A stretch of DNA of 53,690 bases from an uncultured Eubacteriales bacterium (GCA_949288175.1 CASEIV010000010.1:1-53690); one strand, 5' to 3'; shown: positions 27,190 through 35,931, counted from the first letter of the stretch. Notes: a model not told the origin generated them from the letters alone. Program-made: numbers and translations.

Positions 27190-28195
27190 TTATAGATTTT
27201 CAATACTAATTGCATGAGCAATGCCAGGAATGGATTCTCCCTGTTGTGAACTAGTAGAATTCATTAAGGCACCAGTAGCAATTAATAAAATTCTTTTCAT
27301 TTTTCTTTCTTTTAATTGTTTGAAAAAATATCCTGAAAATACAGTTCCACAGCAGGCACAACCACTACCACCACTATGGGTATCTTGTGTTTCTTTATCA
27401 AAAATTAAAACACCACAATCATTATAATTATTTTTTATGTTATATCCATTTACTTTTAATAAGTCAATGGCGATATCTTTACCTACATATCCTAAATCTC
27501 CACTAATAATGGCATCATAATAATTAGGACTTCTTCCCGTATCTTGGAAATGGGTTATCAATGTATCTGCAAAACTTGGTGCCATAGCAGCCCCCATATT
27601 ATTTCCATCTTTTATTCCCATATCAATAATTTTTCCAGGTGTAATGTGTGTAATATATGGTCCAGAACCATTTTTAGAAACAATGGCACTGCCAGAACCA
27701 GTAACAGTCCATTGACTGCTTTGTGGTCTTTGATTTCCCAATTCTAAAGGAAATCGAAATTGTTTTTCGGCACTACAAAAGTGACTAGAAGTCGCACATA
27801 AAACATAGTTTGCAAAACTTTCTGCACAAATGGCGCCTAAGGTTAGAGATTCCACAAAAGTAGAACAAGCTCCAAATACGCCAAAAAAGGGAATATTTAA
27901 ATCTCTTAATCCAAAACTTGAAGAGATACATTGGTTAAGTAAATCTCCTGCAAACATACAATCAATATCAGTTGCTGAAATACCGTGCTTTTCGAATAAC
28001 CATATTAACAGTTTCTTTTATAATTTTACTTTCTGCTTTTTCCCATGTTTTTTCTCCCCAAAATTCGTCATCTAATGTTTGGTCAAAATATTTAGCCAAA
28101 GGACCTTCTGCTTCTTTAGGACCAACAATAGAAGCACATTCTAAAATAGTAGGAGGAGTAGTAAATTTTATAGTTTGTTTTCCTAATCTTTCCAA
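27190..28195 (-). pseudogene. spoVAD: Stage V sporulation protein AD, frameshifted
   Basis: SpoVAD is the thiolase-fold, dipicolinic-acid-binding subunit of the SpoVA channel. The N-terminal 75 residues (from TTG 28195, nine bases after AAGGAG) read LGKQTIKFTTPPTI and VGPKEAEGPLAKYFDQTLDD, then hit a stop. The rest (AGDLLNQCISSSFGLRDL, FGACSTFVESLTLG, ATSSHFCSAEKQFRFP, GSGCACCGTVFSG, ESIPGIAHAI) continues in another frame from about 27985. One surplus base at about 27985-27993, in the AAAAGCAC stretch of the minus strand, explains it; without it the join reads RKHGISATDIDCMFAGD. Total corrected length, about 334 residues, is normal. Confidence 0.88.
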
Positions 28196-28217
28196 AATAT
28201 TTAGCTCCTTTCGAAAG

Positions 28218-28320
28218 GTTGCCAAAGGGGACGGGGCATTTTGGCAACTTCTTTATATGCTTATGTTTACCAATATTTATAGTATGAAAGTTGCCAAAAT
28301 GCCCCGTCCCCTTTGGCAAC
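28218..28320. repeat. Long palindrome, GGGGACGG-loop family, between spoVAC and spoVAD
   Basis: Two perfectly complementary 33-bp arms (28218-28250, 28288-28320) flank a 37-nt AT-rich spacer. Each arm is itself a palindrome, GTTGCCAAA ... TTTTGGCAAC, around the loop GGGGACGGGGC. The plan equals that of 15696-15819, where stems are unrelated (GATGATTTT). It fills the gap between spoVAC and the spoVAD ribosome binding site and ends two bases before the spoVAC stop codon. Confidence 0.92.
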
Positions 28321-28322
28321 TT

Positions 28323-28793
28323 TTAAACTAAAGTAATGTTTTGTGTATTAAAAATTAAGTAGATAATGCCCACTAATATAGAAGTAGAAATGCCAAATAC
28401 TAAAACAGGTCCAGCAACAGTAAACATTTTTCCACCGACCCCCATGACATACCCTTCTGATTTGTATTCCATAGCAGGTGAAACAATAGAATTTGCAAAT
28501 CCTGTAATGGGAATTAGAGAACCTGCACCTGCGAATTTTCCAATTTTATTAAAAATATTTAACCCTGTAAGAAAAGCAGATAAGCCAATTAATAAAATGG
28601 AAACAATTGTCCCAGAAATTTGTGTATCAAATCCTCTATCTTTGCAAATATTAAGAATAATCTGTCCAATTGTACAAATAAGACCTCCAACCCAAAAGGC
28701 ATTAAAACAATTTTTTAAAATGGGTGAGTTGGGAGATTTTTTATCTACATAATCTTGATATGTTTTTTTGGTTTCTGTTGGATTTTCCATCAT
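28323..28793 (-). CDS. spoVAC: Stage V sporulation protein AC
   Basis: The 156-residue membrane protein matches SpoVAC: NCFNAFWVGGLICTIGQIIL, then KIGKFAGAGSLIPITGFANS and AMEYKSEGYVMGVGGKMFTV. It has four hydrophobic segments and belongs to the SpoVA complex in the inner forespore membrane, where SpoVAC has been shown to act as a mechanosensitive channel in Bacillus. The frame is intact, unlike its two downstream partners. Two adjacent ATG codons exist at the start; AAAGGA lies upstream. Confidence 0.93.
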   Translation of the reverse strand: MMENPTETKKTYQDYVDKKSPNSPILKNCFNAFWVGGLICTIGQIILNICKDRGFDTQISGTIVSILLIGLSAFLTGLNIFNKIGKFAGAGSLIPITGFANSIVSPAMEYKSEGYVMGVGGKMFTVAGPVLVFGISTSILVGIIYLIFNTQNITLV

Positions 28794-28814
28794 ACATAAT
28801 TCCTTTCAAAAAAA

Positions 28815-29042
28815 TTAAGCATCTTTATTATCTTTTCTATTTAAATCAATAGAAAATGAGATATCTAAGTCAACAAAATATTCAGAAATTTTATCTCCAC
28901 TAATGCTTGCTCTTTGCTCTAAAACTTTGACATCAGAAAGATAGTCAATTGTTTTAGAAGCTTCTGCAATAGCTTTTACAATTGCATCTTTCCATGATAC
29001 AGTTGAATTACCAGTAATCATTAAATGTTTTTTTATTTCCAT
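28815..29042 (-). CDS. Dodecin family protein
   Basis: The 75-residue protein (start at 29042, after GGAGGT) has the dodecin pattern: GNSTVSWKDAIVKAIAEASK, then VLEQRASISGDKISEYFVDL and a terminal beta strand. Dodecins form 12-mers that bind and store flavins, or CoA in some species. It is the first gene of the spoVA transcript, with only about 20 bp to spoVAC, which suggests expression in the forespore. The usual flavin-stacking Trp is not clear: the single Trp is in the SWKD segment, earlier than in archaeal dodecins. Confidence 0.8.
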   Translation of the reverse strand: MEIKKHLMITGNSTVSWKDAIVKAIAEASKTIDYLSDVKVLEQRASISGDKISEYFVDLDISFSIDLNRKDNKDA

Positions 29043-29308
29043 ATATAAGAACCTCCATTCGAGCAATGTTTGCTCTAATAATTTTTTGATTAAAACACAA
29101 ATCTTTTAAAAATATGTTTTCCAAAAAAATAAAAAATATACAAAATTGGTAGAAAAAATATAGATTACAGTATATAATTTAGAAAAAGTAATGAAAAAAT
29201 TACTGATAAAGAATAAGAAGGCAAGATAAAAAATTAAGTGATAAAAATGAAAAGGCAGAATAAAAACAGAATTAAATATAAAAAAATAAAAAAGGAGAAA
29301 ATCAGGTT

Positions 29309-30625
29309 ATGGATATTGCAAGAGAAGTCGCATTAAAAGCATTATATAAAATTGATAAAGAAGACGCATATTCTAATATTGCTTTAGATGAAATTATCAA
29401 AGAAAATAGAAGAAATTTAGATAATAGAGATACTGGATTTATTTCAGAAATAGTATATGGTGTTACTACATGGAAATTGACAATAGATGAAATTGTAAAA
29501 AAATATTCAAAACTTAGACTAAAAAAAATTTCTCCATGGATTTTAAATATATTAAGAATGGGAATTTATCAAATTGTCTTTTTAGATAAAGTTCCTAAAT
29601 CGGCAGCAGTGAATGAAAGTGTTAATTTAGCAAAACGATATGGACATAAAGGCAGTAGTAATTTTGTGAATGCAATTTTAAGAAAAGTGGAGAAAAAAGA
29701 TTATGAAACATTTTTTGAAATTGAAAATCCAATTGAAAGAATTTCAAAAACAACTTCAATGCCAGTTTGGATTATAGAAGAATTATTAAAAGAAAAAGAT
29801 ATCAAAAAAGTAGAAGAAATTTGTAAGGCTTCTAACATAAAGCCAAAAGTGGCAATCAGAATGAATAGATTAAAAACCAATAAACAAGAATTAGAAAATT
29901 TATTACGAGAAAGAAATATAACATTCCAAGAAGGAGAATTTGAAGACTTTTTAATATTAGAAAAAGTAAAAAATATAGAACAATTAGATTTATTTAAGCA
30001 AGGGTATTTTACAATTCAAGATGAAGGTGCAGGTTTGATTGCTAAAGTTGTCAATCCAAAACCAAACGAAGTGATATTAGATGCATGTAGTAGTCCAGGA
30101 GGAAAGACTACCTATATGGCAGAATTAATGGAAGATAAAGGAAAAATTATAGCATGGGATTTACATGCACATAGAATAAAATTAGTAGAAGAAAATGCCA
30201 AAAGATTAGGCATTCATATCATTAAAGTGCAATGTCAAGATGCAACAATTTACAAAGAAGAATATAAAGAAAAATTTGATAAAATTTTGCTAGATGTACC
30301 ATGCTTAGGAATAGGTGTTTTAAAACGAAAACCAGATATTAAATGGAAACGAAGACCTGAAGACATTGAAGAAATTACACAAATTCAATTAAAGATATTA
30401 GAAACTTGTTCAAAATATGTAAAATCAAATGGACAAATTGTTTATTCGACTTGTAGCATTTTAGGTAATGAAAATGACAAAATAATAGATAAGTTTTTAC
30501 AAGAAAATGAGGACTTTGTGTATGCAAAAATTGGAATACCAAAAGCAGAAAATCTGAATAAGATACAATTATATCAAAATGAGAAAACAGATGGATTTTT
30601 TATTTGTAAATTACAAAAAAAGTAA
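29309..30625 (+). CDS. rsmB: 16S rRNA (cytosine-967-C5)-methyltransferase
   Basis: The 438-residue protein has the NusB-like N-terminal RNA-binding domain (AREVALKALYKIDKEDAYSN, LRMGIYQIVFLDKVPKSAAV) and a C-terminal Rossmann methyltransferase. The SAM motif is ILDACSSPGGKTTYMAE and the two catalytic-cysteine motifs are LLDVPCLGIGVLKRKPD and YSTCSI. It methylates C967 of 16S rRNA. Ribosome binding site AAAAAGGAG. The 240-bp gap upstream is A/T-rich with TATAAT at 29173 but no good -35. Confidence 0.94.
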   Translation: MDIAREVALKALYKIDKEDAYSNIALDEIIKENRRNLDNRDTGFISEIVYGVTTWKLTIDEIVKKYSKLRLKKISPWILNILRMGIYQIVFLDKVPKSAAVNESVNLAKRYGHKGSSNFVNAILRKVEKKDYETFFEIENPIERISKTTSMPVWIIEELLKEKDIKKVEEICKASNIKPKVAIRMNRLKTNKQELENLLRERNITFQEGEFEDFLILEKVKNIEQLDLFKQGYFTIQDEGAGLIAKVVNPKPNEVILDACSSPGGKTTYMAELMEDKGKIIAWDLHAHRIKLVEENAKRLGIHIIKVQCQDATIYKEEYKEKFDKILLDVPCLGIGVLKRKPDIKWKRRPEDIEEITQIQLKILETCSKYVKSNGQIVYSTCSILGNENDKIIDKFLQENEDFVYAKIGIPKAENLNKIQLYQNEKTDGFFICKLQKK

Positions 30626-30806
30626 ATATTACAATTTTATTACGCTTGAATTACAATTATATTAAAAGTATTGATTTTTGATAGGCGGATGATAAAATAA
30701 ACTAGAATAACTGTCAAGAAATAGAAACTTACTAAAATATTCAAGTATCAAATTTTATAAAGTGCAAAAAATAGCAATAAAGAAAAAAATAAAAAAGGAG
30801 CAAAAG

Positions 30807-32426
30807 ATGTCTAGCTGTTTAGGATTATATGTACAAAGTAATATAATTAAATATGCAAAAGTTTCGAAAGAACACGAGAAAATAAAAGTGGAATCTTTTG
30901 GTGTGAAGTTTTATGATAATCTAGAAAAAGCAATAGACCAAATTATAAAAGAAACATATAGTTATAAAACACCAATTAGTATTAACTTATCTGAAGAAAT
31001 TTATAACTATTTTGATATGTTTGCCATGTTAAGCAATAAAGATTTATCAAAAGCAATTAAGACAGAATTTGAAATGTATTGTAGTGAACAAGGATATAAT
31101 CCAAATGTTTTTGAAACGAGATATGTTGTTTCAAAAAATCCAGAAGATAAAGATAAATTAAAAGTCATTCACATTGCGGCAAATAAGATAGAACTAACCA
31201 AGAAAACACAAGTATTAGAAAAATATAAATTGATGAATATCGTTCCTGCTTCAATGGCAATTACAAATTTGATAGAAACAAAACCAAAAGAAAATTGTTT
31301 AATAGTTAATATAGAAGATAATACAACAGTAACAAAAATACTTGATGAAAATGTATATGATATTCAAGTGTTTGATGAAGGAAGTCAAGAATTTTTAAGA
31401 AAAATTAATTTAAAAGAAAATTCTATGGCAAAATCATATGAAATATGTAAAAATACAACTATATATACATCAGAAGGAAAAGACCTTCAAGAAACAGAAA
31501 TAGGATATTTAGAAGATATCATGCCAACATTATATACACTTGTTGGAAATGTAAGAAAAATTATTAATAAAAGTGAAGAAAGAATTAGTAAAGTATATCT
31601 AACTGGAACAGCGACACTAATTAACAATATAGATTTATATTTCCAAGAATATTTAAATGAAGTAGAATGTGAAATATTAAAACCATATTTCATTAATGTA
31701 ACAAAAGATATTAGTATACAAGATTATATAGAAGTAAATTCAGCAATATCTTTAGCTTTGTCAGGAGTAGGACAAGGTATACAAGGAATTAACTTTAAGA
31801 AACAAACTTTTAATGAAAAAATTCCAGATTGGTTAAAAGTAGAAGTAAACCCAGGAAAAGAAAAAAAGAGTAAATTGGCAACATCTGGCTGGTTTACAAA
31901 TGATTTGGGTGAAAAATTAGATAAAACAGAAATTAGTTTATTAAGAACAGCAGTAGGATTAATTATACTATTTGTTATATATAGTTGTTTTGCGATATTA
32001 TTGCAAAATCAAATGGAAGAAAAAGGACAACAAGCACAAGAGTCTATTAATGATACAAATGCCCAAATTCAGTTGGCAGAAAGTGATAAAACTAAGATAG
32101 ATTCTAGGACAAATGATTATACAGAAATGATTCAAAATTTACAAGACTTAAATGATAGACTTACAGATGCAAGCAAAACAAGAGATGCTATACCAAATTT
32201 ATTAAATTCTATTATGTATATCATACCAGAAAATGTGCAAATAACATCTATACAAAATACAACAGGAACACATATTGTTATTCAAGCACAATCTAATAAA
32301 TATGAACAATTAGGTATGTTTAAGGCAAAATTAGATACAGAAATGTATTTGACAAATGTAATTTCGACTTCAGGACAACAAGAAAACAATGTGATTAAAG
32401 TAACAATAGAAGGAGATTTACCATGA
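30807..32426 (+). CDS. pilM: PilM-PilN fusion, type IV pilus inner-membrane assembly protein
   Basis: The N-terminal about 370 residues look like the actin-like ATPase PilM (start CLGLYVQSNIIKYAKVSK; IVNIEDNTTVTKILDENVYD; VYLTGTATLINNIDLYFQEY). A membrane helix follows (VGLIILFVIYSCFAILLQ, about residues 390-410), then a coiled coil and a PilN-like periplasmic-type domain (MYIIPENVQITSIQNTTG). In most bacteria PilM and PilN are separate proteins that dock to each other. The start at 30807 is chosen for AAGGAG six bases upstream. The last four bases overlap pilO. Confidence 0.82.
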   Translation: MSSCLGLYVQSNIIKYAKVSKEHEKIKVESFGVKFYDNLEKAIDQIIKETYSYKTPISINLSEEIYNYFDMFAMLSNKDLSKAIKTEFEMYCSEQGYNPNVFETRYVVSKNPEDKDKLKVIHIAANKIELTKKTQVLEKYKLMNIVPASMAITNLIETKPKENCLIVNIEDNTTVTKILDENVYDIQVFDEGSQEFLRKINLKENSMAKSYEICKNTTIYTSEGKDLQETEIGYLEDIMPTLYTLVGNVRKIINKSEERISKVYLTGTATLINNIDLYFQEYLNEVECEILKPYFINVTKDISIQDYIEVNSAISLALSGVGQGIQGINFKKQTFNEKIPDWLKVEVNPGKEKKSKLATSGWFTNDLGEKLDKTEISLLRTAVGLIILFVIYSCFAILLQNQMEEKGQQAQESINDTNAQIQLAESDKTKIDSRTNDYTEMIQNLQDLNDRLTDASKTRDAIPNLLNSIMYIIPENVQITSIQNTTGTHIVIQAQSNKYEQLGMFKAKLDTEMYLTNVISTSGQQENNVIKVTIEGDLP

Positions 32427-33148
32427 AAAAATTATTAATACTTATTTTAATCGCACTTGTATTAGCACTAACGATTTTTACCATTATCAATGGGTTACAA
32501 ATAGGAAACTTTAGTATTTGGGGAATACGAACCATACAAGATGAAAATGCAAAATTAGATGAAACAGTTACCCAAGCGACTAGATTGGCAAGTTCTACTT
32601 TCCCAGGAAAAGTTAGTGAAGTAAATGCAAGTATGAAAGCGTTAAATGAACAAAAAACTGCATATGAGGATATGGTAGCAGTTAGTAGTGCAGGAGATGT
32701 TCAAACAGCAAGTCAATTATCAAATTATACATTAGACTTCTTATGGACAGAAATTGGTACACATGCAACAAGCGAAGGAGTCAATATAGATATATCTTTA
32801 ACAGAAGGAACAGGTGGACAAAATGTCTATGATTTAAACTTCACTGTTGTTGGAGGTTATGTTGGTATATGTGAATTTATTAGAGATATAGAAGATGATT
32901 CAGATTTGGCATTTAAAATAGAACAATTCTCAATGACAGCAGGAGAATCAACATCTTCATTAAGAGCAACATTTGTATGTAAAAACATACCAATTGAAGG
33001 TATATCTTCAATTGATAGAAATACAAGTGATTCAGCAAATCAAAACACAACCAATAATACCAATACAAACAGTACAAATACGAATAGCACAAATGCTACA
33101 ACAAATACAACAAATACTACCAATACGACAAATACATCTAATCAGTAA
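32423..33148 (+). CDS. pilO: PilO-like pilus assembly protein with Asn/Thr tail
   Basis: The 241-residue protein has an N-terminal membrane helix (LLILILIALVLALTIFTIIN), a coiled coil (about 40-100) and a ferredoxin-like domain (VNIDISLTEG, LNFTVVGGYVGICEFIRDIE) as in PilO. The last about 45 residues are almost only Asn, Thr and Ser. Its ATGA start overlap with the PilM-PilN gene shows tight coupling. PilO normally pairs with PilN to link the platform to the outer parts of the machine. Confidence 0.78.
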   Translation: MKKLLILILIALVLALTIFTIINGLQIGNFSIWGIRTIQDENAKLDETVTQATRLASSTFPGKVSEVNASMKALNEQKTAYEDMVAVSSAGDVQTASQLSNYTLDFLWTEIGTHATSEGVNIDISLTEGTGGQNVYDLNFTVVGGYVGICEFIRDIEDDSDLAFKIEQFSMTAGESTSSLRATFVCKNIPIEGISSIDRNTSDSANQNTTNNTNTNSTNTNSTNATTNTTNTTNTTNTSNQ

Positions 33149-33159
33149 AGGAGTGTATT

Positions 33160-33594
33160 ATGGCTAAAAAAGTTATAAAAGAAATGATTATTATCTTATT
33201 AATATGTTTAGCAATTATATTAATACTTGGTGTATTATTATATGAATATGTGCCAAGTAATAAGATTATACCAGACGCAGTGTCTTATACAACACCAGAA
33301 GCAGTACAAGAGGAATTAAGTAAAAGTGAAGATGTTGAAAATGATGAAATTATCTTAACATATAGTGTTGATTCTACAGATTTAGATAATTACGAAAGAA
33401 TTAATACGTATGTACCAGGAAAACCAAATCCATTTTCACCATATAATGAAACGACAACTTCTGGAGAAAATACAACACAAAATGGTGGCTCAACAGGAGC
33501 AAGTGGTAACACAGGTTCAGGAAATTCAACAGGAACCAATCAATCAACCAATTCAGGAGGATCTGCATATTATCCTGATACTGGGACAAAATAG
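33160..33594 (+). CDS. PilP-like membrane-anchored pilus protein
   Basis: The 144-residue protein has one N-terminal membrane helix (IIILLICLAIILILGVLLYE), a short extracytoplasmic region ending with YVPGKPNPFSPY, and a Gly/Ser/Thr/Asn-rich tail. The GKxNPFxPY pattern recalls the segment at the start of PilP/GspC-type HR domains, but the domain itself is missing. Position after pilO fits the pilM-N-O-P order. The assignment is based mainly on context. Confidence 0.6.
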   Translation: MAKKVIKEMIIILLICLAIILILGVLLYEYVPSNKIIPDAVSYTTPEAVQEELSKSEDVENDEIILTYSVDSTDLDNYERINTYVPGKPNPFSPYNETTTSGENTTQNGGSTGASGNTGSGNSTGTNQSTNSGGSAYYPDTGTK

Positions 33595-33666
33595 TTATTA
33601 ATGTTATGTTTTTAAACATAAATTATATATATAAATTTATTTCAAAAGAAAAGGAGGAAAAACAAA

Positions 33667-34080
33667 ATGAGAAACCAAAGAGGTATTACTTTAATCGCTT
33701 TAGTAATCACAATTATCGTTTTATTAATTTTAGCAGGAGTGTCAATTGCAATGCTTACAGGAAATAATGGGATATTATCAAATGCAAGAGAAGCACAAAC
33801 ACAAACTGTAACTAAAAGTAATGAAGAAATATTAAAATTAGCTATTTCTGATGTAATTACAGAATTTTATGCTAATGGTGGTACAACTCTAGCTATAGAT
33901 AAAGTGTCTTTAGAAAATGCGATAGAGGCAACAACTTCTGATTATACAGTTGTAGATGAAGCACCAACTGCAAATGGTCAAGTACAAGTTCAAGATAATA
34001 ATACCACATTAGATGTAACTTTCTATGGAGATCCTAATACTTACAAAGTTACAAAAACTAGTGGTGAAATAAATATATAA
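33667..34080 (+). CDS. Type IV pilin-like protein 1
   Basis: The 137-residue protein has a short leader MRNQRG, then ITLIALVITIIVLLILAGVS, the class III prepilin N-terminus; PilD would cut after Gly6. The +1 residue is Ile and position +5 is Ala, where most pilins have Glu5. A soluble domain with Thr/Asn-rich strands follows. The next gene is a paralogue with a nearly identical first 55 residues. The ribosome binding site AAAGGAGG is very strong, as expected for an abundant subunit. Confidence 0.88.
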   Translation: MRNQRGITLIALVITIIVLLILAGVSIAMLTGNNGILSNAREAQTQTVTKSNEEILKLAISDVITEFYANGGTTLAIDKVSLENAIEATTSDYTVVDEAPTANGQVQVQDNNTTLDVTFYGDPNTYKVTKTSGEINI

Positions 34081-34106
34081 TAAAATAATATTTAGGAGGA
34101 GTTAAA

Positions 34107-34529
34107 ATGAAAAACCAAAAAGGTATTACTTTAATTGCATTGGTAATTACAATTATCGTTTTACTAATTTTAGCAGGAGTGTCAATTGCAATGCTTACAG
34201 GAGATAATGGAATATTATCAAATGCAAGAAAGGCACAAACGCAAACTGTAACAAAAAGTAATGAAGAAGTTTTAAAATTAGGAATATCTGATTGTATAAC
34301 AGAGTTTTATGCAAATAGTGCAAATGTAGGAAAAACTTTAACGATAGATGATGCAGCATTACAAGCTTCTATAAGAAAGGTAAGTTCAGATTATAATGAT
34401 GTAACTGCTATTGATTATAGTGTTAGTGGTTATATAAAAGTTGATTTTACAACTGGAAAAACTAAAACATATTATGTTAATGCTTCAACTGGTGAATTTA
34501 CAACTACTGCACCAACAAGTGGTGATTAA
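34107..34529 (+). CDS. Type IV pilin-like protein 2
   Basis: This 140-residue paralogue of the preceding gene shares leader, helix and the segment NGILSNAR.AQTQTVTKSNEE, but its C-terminal domain is different (ASIRKVSSDYNDVTAIDY). It also has +5 Ala instead of Glu. The genes look like a tandem duplication with divergence of the exposed half. A hairpin follows, so the two pilin genes may give an abundant short message inside the longer operon. Confidence 0.88.
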   Translation: MKNQKGITLIALVITIIVLLILAGVSIAMLTGDNGILSNARKAQTQTVTKSNEEVLKLGISDCITEFYANSANVGKTLTIDDAALQASIRKVSSDYNDVTAIDYSVSGYIKVDFTTGKTKTYYVNASTGEFTTTAPTSGD

Positions 34530-34550
34530 TTACAAAAGCACAAGTAAAAG

Positions 34551-34580
34551 AGCCATACGCACACTAAAGTGTGTATGGCT
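34551..34580 (+). terminator. Hairpin after the pilin genes, probable partial terminator
   Basis: AGCCATAC / GTATGGCT plus CACACT / AGTGTG form a bulged 14-bp stem. It is followed by TAAATATT, a weak T tract, so it could stabilise the 3' end or reduce read-through into pilD. Confidence 0.6.
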
Positions 34581-34667
34581 TAAATATTAAAAAGTATAAA
34601 AATAGAAAAAAGCAAATGCATAGATTATAATAAACAGATGAAAAGCTAAAAATTAGAAGGAGAAGAA

Positions 34668-35483
34668 ATGGATATAGTACTATATATATTAATATTTATA
34701 ATGGGAACTGTATTTGGTAGTTTTTTTACATTAGCAATTTATAGAATACCAAAAAACCAAGATATCACACATACACATTCTTATTGCCCTAATTGTAATC
34801 ATAAATTAGGATTTTTAGACCTAATACCTGTATTTAGTTATATCTTTTTATTAGGAAAATGTAGATATTGTAAAAAGAAAATCAGACCAAGATATTTGAT
34901 TTTAGAAATTTTATCAGGTATTACATTTGTCTTAATAGCCTATTTTATGAATGTTCGTATGGATAATTTAAAATCTAATGTTTTAGCAGAGAGTGCATTT
35001 TTAGCACTTTATTTGTGTTTCATTTTCATTATGGCAGGAATTGACTTAGAAAACAGAAAAATAGAAAAATCAATATCTATGTATGGTGTTATCATAGCTG
35101 TCGCATATATAGTATATCTATGTATAGTAGAACATGCTAGTATATATAGATATATCATATATTTAATCATTTATGTATGTATATTAGTTTTAGATGTTAT
35201 CACACTAAAGAAATATGCGAAAAACAGTTATGTAAATGGAGTCATATTAACCATTATTACAATGAGTATATTTACAGGAGAATATGTAACGATAAATACC
35301 CTTATCATGACAGGTTTGGTTATAACATTTAGCTTTTTGCTACAAAAGATACAAAATATAAAAAGAAAGATTAGAAAAGAAGAGAAAAATTATGGTAAGA
35401 ACATTCATTATGGATTTTTGTTAGCTATATCAAATATGTTAAATTATATATTTGTATTAAGTATGTATAAATTTTTTGTTTGA
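34668..35483 (+). CDS. pilD: Prepilin peptidase (PilD), atypical second active-site region
   Basis: The 271-residue polytopic protein has the N-terminal helix with GTVFGSFFTLAIYRIPKN and the four-cysteine zinc/methylation region (CPNCNHKL, CRYCKKKIRPRY) of A24 peptidases. The first catalytic Asp is in MAGIDLENRKI. In the place of the usual GxGDxKL motif the C-terminal part has KNIHYGFLLAISN with no Asp, so the second catalytic residue appears to be missing or relocated. It would cut and N-methylate the pilins encoded around it. Confidence 0.85.
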   Translation: MDIVLYILIFIMGTVFGSFFTLAIYRIPKNQDITHTHSYCPNCNHKLGFLDLIPVFSYIFLLGKCRYCKKKIRPRYLILEILSGITFVLIAYFMNVRMDNLKSNVLAESAFLALYLCFIFIMAGIDLENRKIEKSISMYGVIIAVAYIVYLCIVEHASIYRYIIYLIIYVCILVLDVITLKKYAKNSYVNGVILTIITMSIFTGEYVTINTLIMTGLVITFSFLLQKIQNIKRKIRKEEKNYGKNIHYGFLLAISNMLNYIFVLSMYKFFV

Positions 35484-35499
35484 CAGAAAGGAATATCTA

Positions 35500-35919
35500 A
35501 TGAGGATAAAAAGTGAAAAAGGAATTACTGGTATTGATATAACGGTTTCTATTATATTAATTACATTATTTGTTTCTCTTATTGCTACTCTTATGTATAC
35601 AACAAATAAAAATGCTAGCACTATGGAAAGAAGAACAGAAGCAACAAATTATGCAATAACTGAAATTGAAAAATTAAAGGCACAAACTTTTTCAGATTTG
35701 CAAGATACAAATGAAACAAATGATTTTACAAATATAATGGAAGGTACTAATCCGACAGGGTATGCAAAAAAAATTACGATAACAGATTATGCGAATTTAC
35801 CAGGAAAAACAGATGCTGTTTCAGGTTTAGTAAAACAAGTTACAGTAGAGATAGCATATAAAGATGGGGATACTACTCAAACAGTTGAATTATCAACTGT
35901 GATAACGAAAAATGATTAA
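35500..35919 (+). CDS. Minor pilin-like protein with Asp at +5
   Basis: The roughly 139-residue protein starts MRIKSEKG, followed by ITGIDITVSIILITLFVSL, a prepilin helix cut after Gly8. Position +5 is Asp, an acidic substitute for Glu5 that the two larger pilins lack. The soluble part has repeated Thr-rich strands (VTVEIAYKDGDTTQTVELS). The start at 35500 follows GAAAGGA; the frame extends upstream into pilD without a start. PilV/GspI-like role is likely. Confidence 0.75.
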   Translation: MRIKSEKGITGIDITVSIILITLFVSLIATLMYTTNKNASTMERRTEATNYAITEIEKLKAQTFSDLQDTNETNDFTNIMEGTNPTGYAKKITITDYANLPGKTDAVSGLVKQVTVEIAYKDGDTTQTVELSTVITKND

Positions 35920-35931
35920 GGAGAGAAAAGC

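Noticed and set aside
30626..30806. c-di-GMP riboswitch upstream of the pilus operon
   Set aside because: The gap has none of the conserved GEMM words; only a weak TTGATT/TAAAAT promoter-like pair near 30670-30700 is visible.
33001..33148. Asn/Thr codon-rich run at the end of pilO as a possible CRISPR-like or satellite repeat
   Set aside because: It is low-complexity coding sequence in frame with no constant repeat or spacer length.
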